Shown in pieces: positions 1-7,842 of a stretch of DNA of 48,058 nucleotides. Positions within the stretch are counted from its first letter, which is position 1; every line of letters begins with the position of its first letter. Origin of the DNA: Chloroflexota bacterium (GTDB lineage Bacteria; Chloroflexota; Anaerolineae; Anaerolineales; Villigracilaceae). The stretch is from positions 407,258 to 455,315 of the forward strand of contig JACPVF010000015.1 of NCBI GenBank assembly GCA_016191845.1, given 5' to 3'. The notes under the pieces were generated by a model. It was not told the DNA's origin. It ran no database searches and saw only the letters and a list, made by a program, of their open reading frames with translations. Both the position numbers and the translations under genes were made by a program.

Positions 1-69
1 TCGTGATGCCAACTTGCGTAAATTTTTCCTGCCTCGCGTGTTCTTTACAAATGGACGCCCCTTTTCTGC

Positions 70-136
70 CGAAAGGGAAAAATGTTATCGGTTATACTTT
101 GCCCCGCTGTAACTTTTTTACGAGGTTTGTATCTAA
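70..136 (+). promoter_or_regulatory. Leader and probable -10 of the sigma-factor operon
   Basis: The first 136 bases hold no gene I can support. A TATACT box lies at 93-98, and GAGGTTTG at 121-128 is a possible ribosome binding site for the ATG at 137. I see no convincing -35 of the housekeeping type. An autoregulated ECF promoter is possible but cannot be shown from one site. Confidence 0.35.
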
Positions 137-745
137 ATGATGACGGATGAAACGCAGACCGAAATCTCGGTAGAGGCTCTCAAAGCGGGAGACCGCGCCG
201 AGTTTGCCCGCCTGGTGGACCTGGCGTCCGCGCCGATCTATCGGTTGGGGTTGAAGATGTTGGGCAACCCGCAGGACGCCGAGGATGTGTTGCAAAATAC
301 CTTCCTCAAGGCCCTGCAATCGTTGGGAAATTTCGAGGGCCGTTCCAGCCCGCTCACATGGCTGTATCGTATCGCGATCAACGAAGCGCTGATGCTGATC
401 CGCCGCCAGAAGCCGCAGGTGGAGATCGCCGAGGAGCCGCAGGACGAGGAGAGCAACCTGCCCACCCCCGTCCAGTTGACCGACTGGTGCTGCCTGCCCG
501 AATCTGATTTCCTCACCACCGAGTCGAAGCGTGCCCTGGATGCGGCCATCCTGAAGCTGCCTGAAAAACTGCGTGTGGTCTTCCTGTTGCGCGACATCGA
601 GGGCATGTCCATTCAGGAGACCAGCGAGGCGCTCGGTCTGACCGAGACCGCCGTCAAGACCCGTCTGTTGCGGGCGCGGCTCAACCTGCGCGAACAGTTA
701 TCGTCCTACTTTACTGAACGACTGATAGAGGAGAGAGAGAAGTGA
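137..745 (+). CDS. RNA polymerase sigma factor, sigma-70 family, ECF type
   Basis: This 202-aa protein should direct core RNA polymerase to a small regulon. Region 2 spans about residues 25-90, with the DAEDVLQNTFLKAL helix and the WLYRIAINEA segment that melts the -10. Region 4 spans about residues 133-190, with LPEKLRVVFLLRDIEG and the recognition helix around TETAVKTRLLRAR. The 40-residue acidic linker between them is typical of ECF factors, and there is no region 1 or 3. Its TGA stop overlaps the GTG start of the next gene (GTGA, 742-745). That gene encodes a zinc-type anti-sigma factor, so the two are translationally coupled and this factor is presumably its target. Family assignment is firm. 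The ECF subgroup and regulon are not determined; the downstream TlpA and OsmC genes suggest redox stress. Confidence 0.95.
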   Translation: MMTDETQTEISVEALKAGDRAEFARLVDLASAPIYRLGLKMLGNPQDAEDVLQNTFLKALQSLGNFEGRSSPLTWLYRIAINEALMLIRRQKPQVEIAEEPQDEESNLPTPVQLTDWCCLPESDFLTTESKRALDAAILKLPEKLRVVFLLRDIEGMSIQETSEALGLTETAVKTRLLRARLNLREQLSSYFTERLIEEREK

Positions 746-1005
746 GACACCAACACAAACAGGAGTGTAATGAGCTACTGGGAAGTATCTCCGAATACGT
801 GGATGGTTCCCTGCACGAGGAATTGTGCCGCGAGTTGGAGCATCATCTCTCCGAATGCGAAGACTGCCGCGTGGTGGTGAATACCATGAAGAAGACCATC
901 GAACTCTACCAGACCGATGCGCCCAAGGACGGCCTGCCCGTCGATGTGCGTCAACGCCTGTACAAGACCCTTCATCTCGACGACCTGCTGCACACCACGC
1001 ATTAG
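742..1005 (+). CDS. Zinc-binding anti-sigma factor (zf-HC2 / ZAS domain)
   Basis: The 87-aa protein starts with GTG inside the stop codon of the sigma-factor gene. Residues about 8-45 carry the zf-HC2 pattern: an early Cys in QECNELL, then HHLSECEDC, which gives the H-x3-C-x2-C zinc site of ZAS anti-sigma factors such as RsrA and ChrR. In those families oxidation or metal loss at this site releases the bound sigma factor. There is no transmembrane helix, so it is a cytoplasmic sensor rather than a RsiW-type membrane protein. Its role as inhibitor of the upstream sigma factor is inferred from overlap and domain. Which signal it senses is unknown, but TlpA and OsmC downstream point to thiol stress. 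Confidence 0.88.
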   Translation: MRHQHKQECNELLGSISEYVDGSLHEELCRELEHHLSECEDCRVVVNTMKKTIELYQTDAPKDGLPVDVRQRLYKTLHLDDLLHTTH

Positions 1006-1012
1006 ATTTTCC

Positions 1013-1213
1013 ATGACCTCCGAACGAAATCTCTCCTCGCTCGAACTGCTTCTGATGGGCATTGGCCAGCCTGAGACGCCCAAGCTTGAGCCGTTGCGCT
1101 CAGGCTCTGCTTGCCCGCAGTGCGGCCAGGGGCGGCTGGACTACAACGGCCTGTTGCAGCTCGAATGTCCGCGCTGTGGATATGTCAACGGCGAGGGCGG
1201 CGGCTGTACCTGA
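1013..1213 (+). CDS. Small zinc-ribbon protein, function unknown
   Basis: The 66-aa protein begins at the ATG at 1013, eight bases after the anti-sigma stop. The C-terminal half holds two CxxC knuckles, CPQCGQG and CPRCGYV, about 20 residues apart, which is a classic four-cysteine zinc ribbon. The N-terminal 30 residues are hydrophilic and resemble nothing I know. It lies between the anti-sigma factor and a TlpA-like thioredoxin in a tightly spaced operon, so a role in redox or metal sensing is possible but unproven. The reading frame stays open upstream to 917, inside the anti-sigma gene; I reject that longer start because it would overlap 89 bases of a well-defined gene. Confidence 0.7.
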   Translation: MTSERNLSSLELLLMGIGQPETPKLEPLRSGSACPQCGQGRLDYNGLLQLECPRCGYVNGEGGGCT

Positions 1214-1262
1214 TGATCAACTCCGCGCCCCGTGAGGGCGCTCTCTACGGAACCATCCATCC

Positions 1263-1838
1263 ATGACCGAATCTTCATCTCCTAAAAAACTCTCCACGAT
1301 CCTGCCTTTGATCATTGCAGGGGTGGGATTGGTGTTGCTGGGTGTGGCGGCCTTTGCCCTGTTGCCAAAGCCCGACTCTCAGGGTTCGACGACCGAATAT
1401 TCCACCATCCCGTTGGAAGTCAACTATGCGGCCCCCGACCTGAGTCTGACAGCCCTCGACGGGACGCCCACCTCCCTGGCTGATTATCGCGGACAGGTGG
1501 TGCTGGTCAACCTGTGGGCGACCTGGTGTCCGCCCTGCAAGGCTGAGATGCCCACCCTGCAATCCTTTTATGACAAGTACCAGGCGGACGGCTTTGCGGT
1601 GGTGGCCATCAATGATGGTGACCCGACCGCCGATGTAACGCAGTTCGTGAAGGATTACGCCCTGACCTTCCCCGTCTGGCTCGACCCGAAATACGTAGCC
1701 ACCGAGCAGGCCTTCAAGAGTATGAACCTACCCAGCTCGTATGTGATCGACCGCAATGGCGTGATTCGTTTGCAATGGGTGGGCGAGATCTCGTCCGCTA
1801 TGCTCGAAAAATATGTCACCCCTCTAATCACGGAGTAA
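1263..1838 (+). CDS. Membrane-anchored TlpA/ResA-like thioredoxin
   Basis: This 191-aa protein has one N-terminal transmembrane helix (about residues 14-34) followed by an extracytoplasmic thioredoxin-like domain. The active site is WATWCPPCKAEMP (about residues 84-96), the CPPC form common in TlpA/ResA/DsbE proteins. The conserved cis-Pro lies in NLPSSYVID near residue 156. Such proteins reduce disulfides in apo-cytochromes c or other exported proteins. No cytochrome c maturation genes lie nearby. Instead it sits between a zinc ribbon and OsmC in a sigma/anti-sigma operon, which suggests thiol homeostasis outside the membrane. The start at 1263 is the first ATG, with only a weak GGA as ribosome binding site. 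Confidence 0.9.
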   Translation: MTESSSPKKLSTILPLIIAGVGLVLLGVAAFALLPKPDSQGSTTEYSTIPLEVNYAAPDLSLTALDGTPTSLADYRGQVVLVNLWATWCPPCKAEMPTLQSFYDKYQADGFAVVAINDGDPTADVTQFVKDYALTFPVWLDPKYVATEQAFKSMNLPSSYVIDRNGVIRLQWVGEISSAMLEKYVTPLITE

Positions 1839-1841
1839 ACC

Positions 1842-2300
1842 ATGGAAGCGAAACTGACCTGGAAAGAAAAAATGACCTTCATCGGCGTGGCAGATAGCGG
1901 TCACGAGGTGAAAGTCGATACGGACGCGGGCGTCGGCGGTGACGATACCGCTGCCCGCCCGATGGAGTTGATCGCGTTGGGCCTGGCGGGCTGCACCGGC
2001 ATGGACGTGATCTCCATCCTGCGCAAGAAACAGCAGAAGGTTGCCGCCTTCGATGTCAACGTCAGCGCCGAACGTGCCGCCGAACATCCCAAGGTCTTCA
2101 CCAGGGCCATCATCAACTATGTCGTGAAAGGCGAAGGTCTGGACGAGGCCGCGCTGGTGCGCGCCATCGAACTTTCGGCGCTCAAGTATTGTCCCGCGCA
2201 GGCCATGCTCGGCAAGGCCTTCCCGATGGAACTGCGTTATCAGATCTATGAAGGCGACGTTTTGGTCAAGGAAGGGACCTGGCAGCCGCCTGCTGCCTAG
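1842..2300 (+). CDS. OsmC/Ohr family peroxidase-like protein
   Basis: The 152-aa protein matches OsmC throughout: ARPMELIALGLAGCTGMDVISIL (about residues 38-60) carries the first redox Cys, and ELSALKYCPAQAMLG (about 108-122) carries the second. OsmC/Ohr proteins reduce organic hydroperoxides through this Cys pair, usually recycled by lipoylated proteins. This one is closer to the general OsmC/YhfA branch than to classical Ohr, judged by the longer N-terminal strand region and the KYCPAQ context. Its ATG follows the TlpA stop by three bases, and CGGAGTAAACC overlapping that stop supplies the ribosome binding site. It is the last gene of the sigma operon and is followed by a strong terminator. 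Confidence 0.9.
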   Translation: MEAKLTWKEKMTFIGVADSGHEVKVDTDAGVGGDDTAARPMELIALGLAGCTGMDVISILRKKQQKVAAFDVNVSAERAAEHPKVFTRAIINYVVKGEGLDEAALVRAIELSALKYCPAQAMLGKAFPMELRYQIYEGDVLVKEGTWQPPAA

Positions 2301-2307
2301 ACAAACG

Positions 2308-2344
2308 AAATCCCCGCCTCGATTTTGTCGAAGCGGGGATTTTT
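2308..2344. terminator. Bidirectional intrinsic terminator
   Basis: AAATCCCCGC and GCGGGGATTTTT form a GC-rich stem around a short loop with its own small cga/tcg pairing. A-tracts and T-tracts flank both sides. It separates the convergent osmC-type gene (+) and the LysM/M23 gene (-). Confidence 0.9.
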
Positions 2345-2353
2345 GATTCGCAA

Positions 2354-3850
2354 TTATGGTGGGCCTGCCTTGATGGCGGTGCCCGCGTCGCCGCATTCGC
2401 AGGCTGTGACAGTGGCGTTGCCGCGCGTCAGTGTGCCTTGATAAGCCACCGAGCCGCTGTGGGCGATCCAGCCTTCCATGTTGAAGGCCAGCGGACTGTC
2501 GGCAAGAATCCACTCGCCGTTGTATTTGCGCGCAATGTGGACGTGCGTGCCCGTCACATGGCCACCCTGGCAGGAGGGATACCCGATGGGATCGCCCGCA
2601 CGCAATTCCTTGCCCAGCGGAGCGCGGCCTTCCTGGGCAAGGTGCAGATAGTAGATGACCCAACCCGTGCGCTCGTCGCCGTCCTTGTCGAGGTCGAGCG
2701 CCAGCCCGTCGATGCTCGAGCGGACCACCAGACCGTCGGCCATGGCCACCGAAAACTGCTCGGGTTCCACCTTGAAGCAGCCCGAGAATTCGGAAGGCGG
2801 CGCGAAGTCCACGGCGACGAAGGGCAGGCCAGTGCCCCAACCGGTGTGTGGTCCGCCTGTGTAGGACCAGGGGCGTCCCGGGGGGAAGGGCAGGAGCAGG
2901 TCGGGCTGTTTCAAGCTGCCGGGGATCAACTCGAACTGGACCGCCCACGGGTCGCCGAACAACTCGGTGTAAGTGCGCAACAGACCATCGGGTCCCGTGG
3001 CAGACAGGAACTGCTGCCCGGCATAGATGTGCGAAAAGTAATACTGTAAGGCCACCGACGCGGCGTTCTGCCAGGGATCGGGACGGGTCAGGGTCCCGTC
3101 TGTCAACTCGAATTCCAGCAGGTTGCCTTCGCGCCAGCCGTAATATCCGTTGTTGAGGGTGTTGGCCGCCCAGACCAGTTGCAGGTACGGGCTTTCGTAG
3201 TAGACCTTCTTGTATCCGAGCAAATACTTGCTAACCGGCGGCTTGGACTGGGACAGGGCGCCGCCCTGGTATTCGAGCAGGGCCAGCAACAGGCGCGGGC
3301 TGACGCTGAAATTGGTGGCGATGTAATCGACCAGCTGAGGCCCGGTGCGCCACTCTCCACCCGCGTAGGTGCGATAGGTCTTCAACCAGCCGTCGCGGGC
3401 GTTGACGAAGGCGGTGGTGTTGAATCCGATCAGGGCTGGGCCGTTGACAAAGGCGTGGTCGGGCAGGGGTTGGAACGAGCTGCCCCACAAGGCGCGGTAA
3501 TAGATGGGGATCTTCATCGGCAGACCGGGCGGCATGGTGGTGGCATCGCGCGGAATGATCGGGTTGGCGGCGAAGATCTCATCCATGGTGGTGTTGAAGC
3601 GTGCAGCCAGGGCGGGCAGGGTGTCGCCGTCCTGGGCGGTGTAGTCCACCAGTTCGCCGGGTGCGTAGGAGGGGCGGGTTGGCAGGGGTGTACTGGCCGG
3701 GAGCGCGGGGGCAGCCGTCGGCGGGAGGGAGGTGGGGGTTGTGAGCGGGAGGGAATTGGATGGGACGCAAGCGGTCAGCGCAAGCAGGCAGGCACTCAGC
3801 GCCATCCAGCCGCGCCTAAGGACCGACAGGCGAGGGGGTAGGTGTGACAT
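2354..3850 (-). CDS. LysM / lysozyme-like / M23 peptidase lipoprotein (paralogue A)
   Basis: The 498-aa protein is a predicted cell-envelope hydrolase, the third in a row of three paralogues. An n-region with RR and a hydrophobic stretch end in the lipobox LTAC (Cys28). A Pro/Thr-rich linker follows to about residue 68, then a LysM-like domain around YTAQDGDTLPALAARF. A middle helical domain contains VSPRLLLALLEYQGG. The C-terminal M23 domain keeps GGPHTGW, AVDFAPP, YLHLA and THVHIAR, the zinc and catalytic His/Asp set. An insert with DLDKDGDERTGW resembles a calcium-binding DxDxDG loop. I chose the ATG at 3850 because it gives a complete signal peptide. It overlaps the upstream gene by 35 bases; an ATG at 3805 would avoid overlap but leaves no n-region. 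Confidence 0.85.
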   Translation of the reverse strand: MSHLPPRLSVLRRGWMALSACLLALTACVPSNSLPLTTPTSLPPTAAPALPASTPLPTRPSYAPGELVDYTAQDGDTLPALAARFNTTMDEIFAANPIIPRDATTMPPGLPMKIPIYYRALWGSSFQPLPDHAFVNGPALIGFNTTAFVNARDGWLKTYRTYAGGEWRTGPQLVDYIATNFSVSPRLLLALLEYQGGALSQSKPPVSKYLLGYKKVYYESPYLQLVWAANTLNNGYYGWREGNLLEFELTDGTLTRPDPWQNAASVALQYYFSHIYAGQQFLSATGPDGLLRTYTELFGDPWAVQFELIPGSLKQPDLLLPFPPGRPWSYTGGPHTGWGTGLPFVAVDFAPPSEFSGCFKVEPEQFSVAMADGLVVRSSIDGLALDLDKDGDERTGWVIYYLHLAQEGRAPLGKELRAGDPIGYPSCQGGHVTGTHVHIARKYNGEWILADSPLAFNMEGWIAHSGSVAYQGTLTRGNATVTACECGDAGTAIKAGPP

Positions 3851-5435
3851 CGGGATCGCGGAAAATGATCGACCAGGCCTGTCCGACCGGGTCGGCTGTA
3901 ATGGTTTTGTTGTTGCGCACCAGCAGGCCCTCGTAGGGTTTCTTGCCTGCCACGGCGCGCCAGCCGCTGAGCATGAAGGGGATCGGGCCGTCGGCAGGGA
4001 CCCATTCGCCGTTGTATTTGCGGGCGAAGTGCAGGTGCGTGCCGGTCGAGACGCCACCCTCACAGGAGGGATGGCCGATCTTGTCGTTGGTGTCCAGCCA
4101 TTCGCCCTTCTGGACGCGGTCGGTGGTGGCGATGTGCAGGTAGAGCAGGACCCAGCCTGTCTCTTCGTAGCCGTCGCCATCGAGGTCTACGACCACCACA
4201 CCCTGTTCCGAGCGGACCACCAGCCCGGGCGCAGCAGCGGTCACCCAGGCGGTGGTGACGGAACAGCCGCCGTGATCGGTGGAGGGGGCGAAATCGATGG
4301 CAGCCAGAGCGCCGTCATGTTCCCAGGCGCCGTGCGGGCCGCCGGTATAGCTCCATTCCACGCCCGCCTGGAAGGGCAGGACGAGGTCGGGCTGGGTCAG
4401 TCCGGGTGGAAAGATGGGGTTGACGATGTTGCCGCGCGCCCACGGGTCGCCGAACATGTCGGCATACAAGGCGGGGAAGCCCGTCTTGGCATCCATGATC
4501 TGCGCCCACTGCGACTGGCTGTGTTGTTTGGAGAACAGGTATTGAACGGCGACCGTGCCCGCGTTCAGGCGCGGATCGAGGCGCAGGCGCGTGCCATCGG
4601 GGAAGGTCAACTCGGTGATCGAGCCGTCGCGCCAACCGTAATAGCCGATGGACAACTGGTTGACGGCCCAAACCATCTGCGTGAACATGCTCTTGTAGCG
4701 GAAATCCTCGTAGCCCATCGGGTACTCGGCGTGCAGGGCGTCCACGGGCTGGCCGCGCACCCAGCGGCTTTCGTATTCGAGCAGGGCCAGCAACAGACGC
4801 GGATTGATCGAGTTCTCGAAGGCCAGGCGCTTGATGGCCTGCGAACCCGTCACCCAACCGGTCGAGCCGAGATACTCACGATAGGTGCTGAGATACCCAT
4901 CCGCCTTCTTGATGTAATCAGCGATGTCAAAATCCACCGCGCTGGCAGTGAAGACGACTTCGCTATCGGGCAGGATCTCCTCGTTGGGGGTCCGCTGCGC
5001 CGTGACTTTGTCTGGGATGACGAGCAGGGTGCCCGGGTCGATCAGTGTTTTCTCGCCTGGCAGCGTCGTCGTGGACGTGATGTCGGCCACCTCGACGCTG
5101 AAGCGTTTGGCCACGCCCGAGAGCGTATCCCCGCTTTGGGTGTAGTACAGGATCGGCGCGGCGTTGGGGTTGGGCGTGGCGCTCGGTTCGCCGAAGCCCG
5201 ATCCGCGGCGGGTGGGGGTGACGAAGGATTTGATGGCGGTGGGGGTGATACTGGCCGTGGGGGTGATTGTGGGCGTGCCCGTCGGCGTGGAGGTCTGGGT
5301 GGGGCGCGGCGTGGGCGTGTCCGATGGCAGGACAGGCGTCGGCGTGGAATACGTCCCCCACAGGGACGGAGTCGCCATCCCACATGCGAATTGGAAGATG
5401 GCCAGGATGGAGATAGCGGTGAGCAGGCGTTTCAC
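3816..5435 (-). CDS. LysM / lysozyme-like / M23 peptidase lipoprotein (paralogue B)
   Basis: The 539-aa protein has the same layout as its neighbours. A signal peptide ends near FQFAC (Cys18, an imperfect lipobox), then come a TPTP-rich linker, a LysM domain around YTQSGDTLSGVAKRF, a middle domain with INPRLLLALLEYESRWV, and an M23 domain with GGPHGAW, AAIDFAPS, LYLHIA and THLHFAR. M23 enzymes cleave peptidoglycan cross-bridges. The middle segment resembles the catalytic helix of lysozyme-like transglycosylases, and only this paralogue keeps the ES pair expected there. DLDGDGYEETGW is a likely calcium loop. The start is GTG at 5435 with no Shine-Dalgarno sequence, but TATAAT ends eight bases upstream, so the mRNA is probably leaderless. 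Confidence 0.87.
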   Translation of the reverse strand: MKRLLTAISILAIFQFACGMATPSLWGTYSTPTPVLPSDTPTPRPTQTSTPTGTPTITPTASITPTAIKSFVTPTRRGSGFGEPSATPNPNAAPILYYTQSGDTLSGVAKRFSVEVADITSTTTLPGEKTLIDPGTLLVIPDKVTAQRTPNEEILPDSEVVFTASAVDFDIADYIKKADGYLSTYREYLGSTGWVTGSQAIKRLAFENSINPRLLLALLEYESRWVRGQPVDALHAEYPMGYEDFRYKSMFTQMVWAVNQLSIGYYGWRDGSITELTFPDGTRLRLDPRLNAGTVAVQYLFSKQHSQSQWAQIMDAKTGFPALYADMFGDPWARGNIVNPIFPPGLTQPDLVLPFQAGVEWSYTGGPHGAWEHDGALAAIDFAPSTDHGGCSVTTAWVTAAAPGLVVRSEQGVVVVDLDGDGYEETGWVLLYLHIATTDRVQKGEWLDTNDKIGHPSCEGGVSTGTHLHFARKYNGEWVPADGPIPFMLSGWRAVAGKKPYEGLLVRNNKTITADPVGQAWSIIFRDPDVTPTPSPVGP

Positions 5436-5449
5436 TGGCGGGAATTATA
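5436..5449 (-). promoter_or_regulatory. -10 box (TATAAT) of a probable leaderless transcript
   Basis: On the minus strand TATAAT (5449-5444) is separated by only eight bases from the GTG start at 5435. That places the expected transcription start at or next to the start codon. No consensus -35 is visible. Confidence 0.5.
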
Positions 5450-5495
5450 CCCGCCTTGATAAGCGCTGCATGAGAACAACTTCGTTGTAAACAAC

Positions 5496-5546
5496 CTCCG
5501 CCCTGAGCGGAACGAGGCGACAGCCGAGAGTAGTCGAAGGGCGGAG
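5496..5546. repeat. Dispersed GAGCG...GTCGAAGGGC-type inverted repeat
   Basis: CTCCGCCC (5496-5503) and GGGCGGAG (5539-5546) frame an interior reading CTGAGCGGAACGAGGC...AGTAGTCGAAGG. A shorter relative lies inside the GH13 gene at 10620-10654. It sits in the 168-base gap between two LysM/M23 genes, which otherwise holds only a promoter box. Confidence 0.6.
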
Positions 5547-5603
5547 CATTGTTGAAATTTATGGCTCGACCCTGTTGCCAGGTTGCAAATGGATGCCTTC
5601 GCG

Positions 5604-7166
5604 TTAGCGGGTGATCTGATTTAGGTCGTTGACCCCGTCCCAGGCCTCGACCTGCTGGCCGCCGCGCTTGAGGTAGCCGTCGTATTCGTTGCCTGTGCCG
5701 CTCGAGATCCAGCCGTCGAGATTGAAGGGCAGGGGACCATCGGCGGCGATCCACTCGCCGTTGTATTTGCGCGCCAGGTGGACGTGCGTCCCGTTGGAGA
5801 CGCCCCCTTCGCAGGAAGGATGCCCGATGGGGTCGCCCGCTGTGACGAAGGTGCCAGGCTGCACGCGTCCGTCACTGGCGATGTGCATGTAGAGGACGGT
5901 CCAGCCTGTTTGCTCGTAGCCGTCCCCATCCAAATCCTGGATGACAGCGCCGTCGGCGGCACGCACGATCAGGCCGTCGGCGACGGCCACCACCCAGGAG
6001 TCGCTTTGGACGCAGCCCGCCGTCTCACCAGGTGGAGCGAAGTCCACTGCGGCCCAGGCCGAGCCCACGTCCCAGCCGCCATGCGGACCGCCCGTGAAGG
6101 ACCAGGTTTCCCCTTGTGCAAAAGGCAGGGTCATGCGGGGCTGAGTCAGCCCGAAGGGGAGCAGCGGTTCGATGGCCAGGTCGAAAGGATTGCCGAACAT
6201 CATAAAGTAGGTCTTGAACAAACCGTCAATGGTCACGTCCGTTTGCCAGCCGTCGAAGGCGTCGAGTTGTGAGAACAGGCGCTGCACGCCCGCCGTGCCC
6301 GCGTTGATGGTGGGATCCACGGGGACGACCGAACCGTCGGCCAGCACCCAGGTCGAGACGGCGTTGGCACGCCACCAGTAGAAGCCGCGGTTGAGTTCGT
6401 TGGCGGCCCAGGCCAACTGGCGGTACAAACCCAGGCGGTAGCCGTCCACAAAACCGAGCGGATAATCGCTCACGGCGGGTTGCGGATTGGAAACCCAGCC
6501 GCTCTGGTGCTCGATCAGCGCCAGCAGCAGGCGCGGGTTGACCGAATAATTCTGCGCGACGAGCACGACGATCTGCGATCCCGTTAGAAATTCCCCGTTG
6601 ACGTCTTGCGTGTAGGCACTCAGGTAGCCGCCGCGGTCCTGCACGTATTTGTCCACATCGAAGAGCGCGCTGGCGGGACCGTACACCAGTTCCGAGTCGG
6701 GGATGACCTTGAACGACGGCCCTCCCGAGCCGGGTTCGGGCGCAGGGATGTCGAGCGTCATGCCGACTGTCAGCAGGTTCGGGTCGGCCAGACCGTTGGC
6801 CTGCATCAGCGCCTCCAGGCTGACCCCGTAGCGTTGGGCGATGCTGCCGAGCGTGTCACCCGCCTGGACCACGTACTGATCCGCATCCTGACGCAGGGTG
6901 GGCAGCGCACGTGGAGAATCGGGCGTGGGTGTGACCAGCGGCGCGTTTGGGTTCCGCGGCGGGACCGTCACCGAGAGCGGCGCGCGCGTGGGCGTGGGAC
7001 CAGGCGTCCGTGTGGGCAGCGGACCTGCTTCCACCACTTGAAGCGGAAGATTGTTCCCGCCACCCTGCACGAACGGATCCACCGTGGGGTAGGGTGTGGC
7101 GGTCGTCTGTCCGCAGGCGGTGAGCAGAGAGGCGGAGATGAGAAGGAGGATGATAACTCGGCGCAT
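5604..7166 (-). CDS. LysM / lysozyme-like / M23 peptidase lipoprotein (paralogue C)
   Basis: The 520-aa protein is the first of the three paralogues. The signal peptide ends in LLTAC (Cys18). A TPGPTPT-type linker leads to a good LysM domain at about residues 98-141 (YVVQAGDTLGSIAQRYGVS). The middle domain has VNPRLLLALIEHQSGWV, with Gln where paralogue B has Glu. The M23 domain has His362 in GGPHGGW, Asp375 in AAVDFAPP, His428 in LYMHIA and the HVH pair 461/463, so the peptidase site looks intact. DLDGDGYEQTGW near residues 411-422 is a likely calcium loop. LysM should hold the enzyme on peptidoglycan. The ATG has no ribosome binding site but lies seven bases after TACAAT. Confidence 0.88.
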   Translation of the reverse strand: MRRVIILLLISASLLTACGQTTATPYPTVDPFVQGGGNNLPLQVVEAGPLPTRTPGPTPTRAPLSVTVPPRNPNAPLVTPTPDSPRALPTLRQDADQYVVQAGDTLGSIAQRYGVSLEALMQANGLADPNLLTVGMTLDIPAPEPGSGGPSFKVIPDSELVYGPASALFDVDKYVQDRGGYLSAYTQDVNGEFLTGSQIVVLVAQNYSVNPRLLLALIEHQSGWVSNPQPAVSDYPLGFVDGYRLGLYRQLAWAANELNRGFYWWRANAVSTWVLADGSVVPVDPTINAGTAGVQRLFSQLDAFDGWQTDVTIDGLFKTYFMMFGNPFDLAIEPLLPFGLTQPRMTLPFAQGETWSFTGGPHGGWDVGSAWAAVDFAPPGETAGCVQSDSWVVAVADGLIVRAADGAVIQDLDGDGYEQTGWTVLYMHIASDGRVQPGTFVTAGDPIGHPSCEGGVSNGTHVHLARKYNGEWIAADGPLPFNLDGWISSGTGNEYDGYLKRGGQQVEAWDGVNDLNQITR

Positions 7167-7182
7167 GCGGCGGATTGTACCA
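7167..7182 (-). promoter_or_regulatory. Extended -10 of a probable leaderless transcript
   Basis: Minus-strand TGGTACAAT, a TG-N extended -10 with TACAAT at 7179-7174, ends seven bases before the ATG at 7166. No Shine-Dalgarno sequence fits in the gap. Confidence 0.5.
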
Positions 7183-7282
7183 AAGCGGATGCGGGCGGGC
7201 AGTCGGACTTTGGGGGCATTCGGGGTGGATTTTCCTTACAGGATTGAGAAGTGTACGCCCTCCGCCATCTTTGTTGTATTGC

Positions 7283-7311
7283 TTGACTTTTGAAGAGACC
7301 TTTTGTACGAT
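7283..7311 (+). promoter_or_regulatory. Sigma-70-type promoter of the 7353 membrane gene
   Basis: TTGACT (7283-7288), a 17-base spacer and TACGAT (7306-7311) give a reasonable housekeeping promoter. The predicted transcription start leaves a leader of about 35 bases that carries AAAGGA before the ATG. Confidence 0.55.
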
Positions 7312-7352
7312 TCTGCTATATTCTTGGCTGGGAGTTGAAAGGAAAAACGAAC

Positions 7353-7766
7353 ATGAAACATTTATTGAATCTGACAAAATTTACTCTGGCAATTTTGGTC
7401 CCTATGGCGGTCTTCCTTGCAATTTCTGAAATTTTCAAAATACATTTAGAGCCGTTTACTTTATTTTTGAGCAACCTGACTGTTATTTTCTCTATGGAAA
7501 TTATTACCGTGCAATTAAGGCGCGAGTCTTATTGGTCGGTCATCTCGAGATCGAGAAAAGACATAGTGGTATTTATTATCGGTTTGATCTTGATTGGAAT
7601 CCTTGTATCCTTTCCACAATATTATGGAATAAAGACATGGTGGATTAGAATCTCCTTTTTGGTAGTTGGATATTTGCTTGGATTTGGTTGCATGAAATTA
7701 TTTGGGAGTAGGGCGATGAATGCAGTATTGTGGGGGGCAAATAAAGAGGTTGCAACAGATATATAA
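7353..7766 (+). CDS. Small multi-pass membrane protein, unknown function
   Basis: The 137-aa protein has about four hydrophobic helices, roughly at residues 9-27, 32-50, 69-87 and 97-117. No motif I recognise is present. The gene is clearly AT-richer than its neighbours (many AAA/ATT codons), which suggests separate ancestry. The frame is open from 7290, but the ATG at 7353 is preferred: GAAAGGAAAAACGAAC precedes it, and the extra residues would put charged sequence before the first helix. It is monocistronic, transcribed away from the LysM/M23 cluster and closed by a bidirectional terminator. Confidence 0.72.
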   Translation: MKHLLNLTKFTLAILVPMAVFLAISEIFKIHLEPFTLFLSNLTVIFSMEIITVQLRRESYWSVISRSRKDIVVFIIGLILIGILVSFPQYYGIKTWWIRISFLVVGYLLGFGCMKLFGSRAMNAVLWGANKEVATDI

Positions 7767-7794
7767 AACCCACCGCTGTTCTGCAAGACCGAAT

Positions 7795-7831
7795 AAAATT
7801 GACAGCCACCCGAATTGTGACTGTCAATTTT
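7795..7831. terminator. Bidirectional intrinsic terminator
   Basis: AAAATTGACAG and CTGTCAATTTT are exact inverted repeats around a 15-base loop. They separate the convergent membrane gene (+) and GNAT gene (-). Confidence 0.85.
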
Positions 7832-7842
7832 ATTTTAGAAAA

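Noticed and set aside
1824-2948. 374-codon minus-strand frame spanning osmC and the first LysM/M23 gene
   Set aside because: It crosses a strong bidirectional terminator and is out of frame with the LysM/M23 product on the same strand.
3732-5459. 575-codon open frame on the plus strand
   Set aside because: It lies antisense to two LysM/M23 genes whose proteins have clear motifs and signal peptides. Its own translation is low-complexity with no domain; high GC keeps the opposite strand open.
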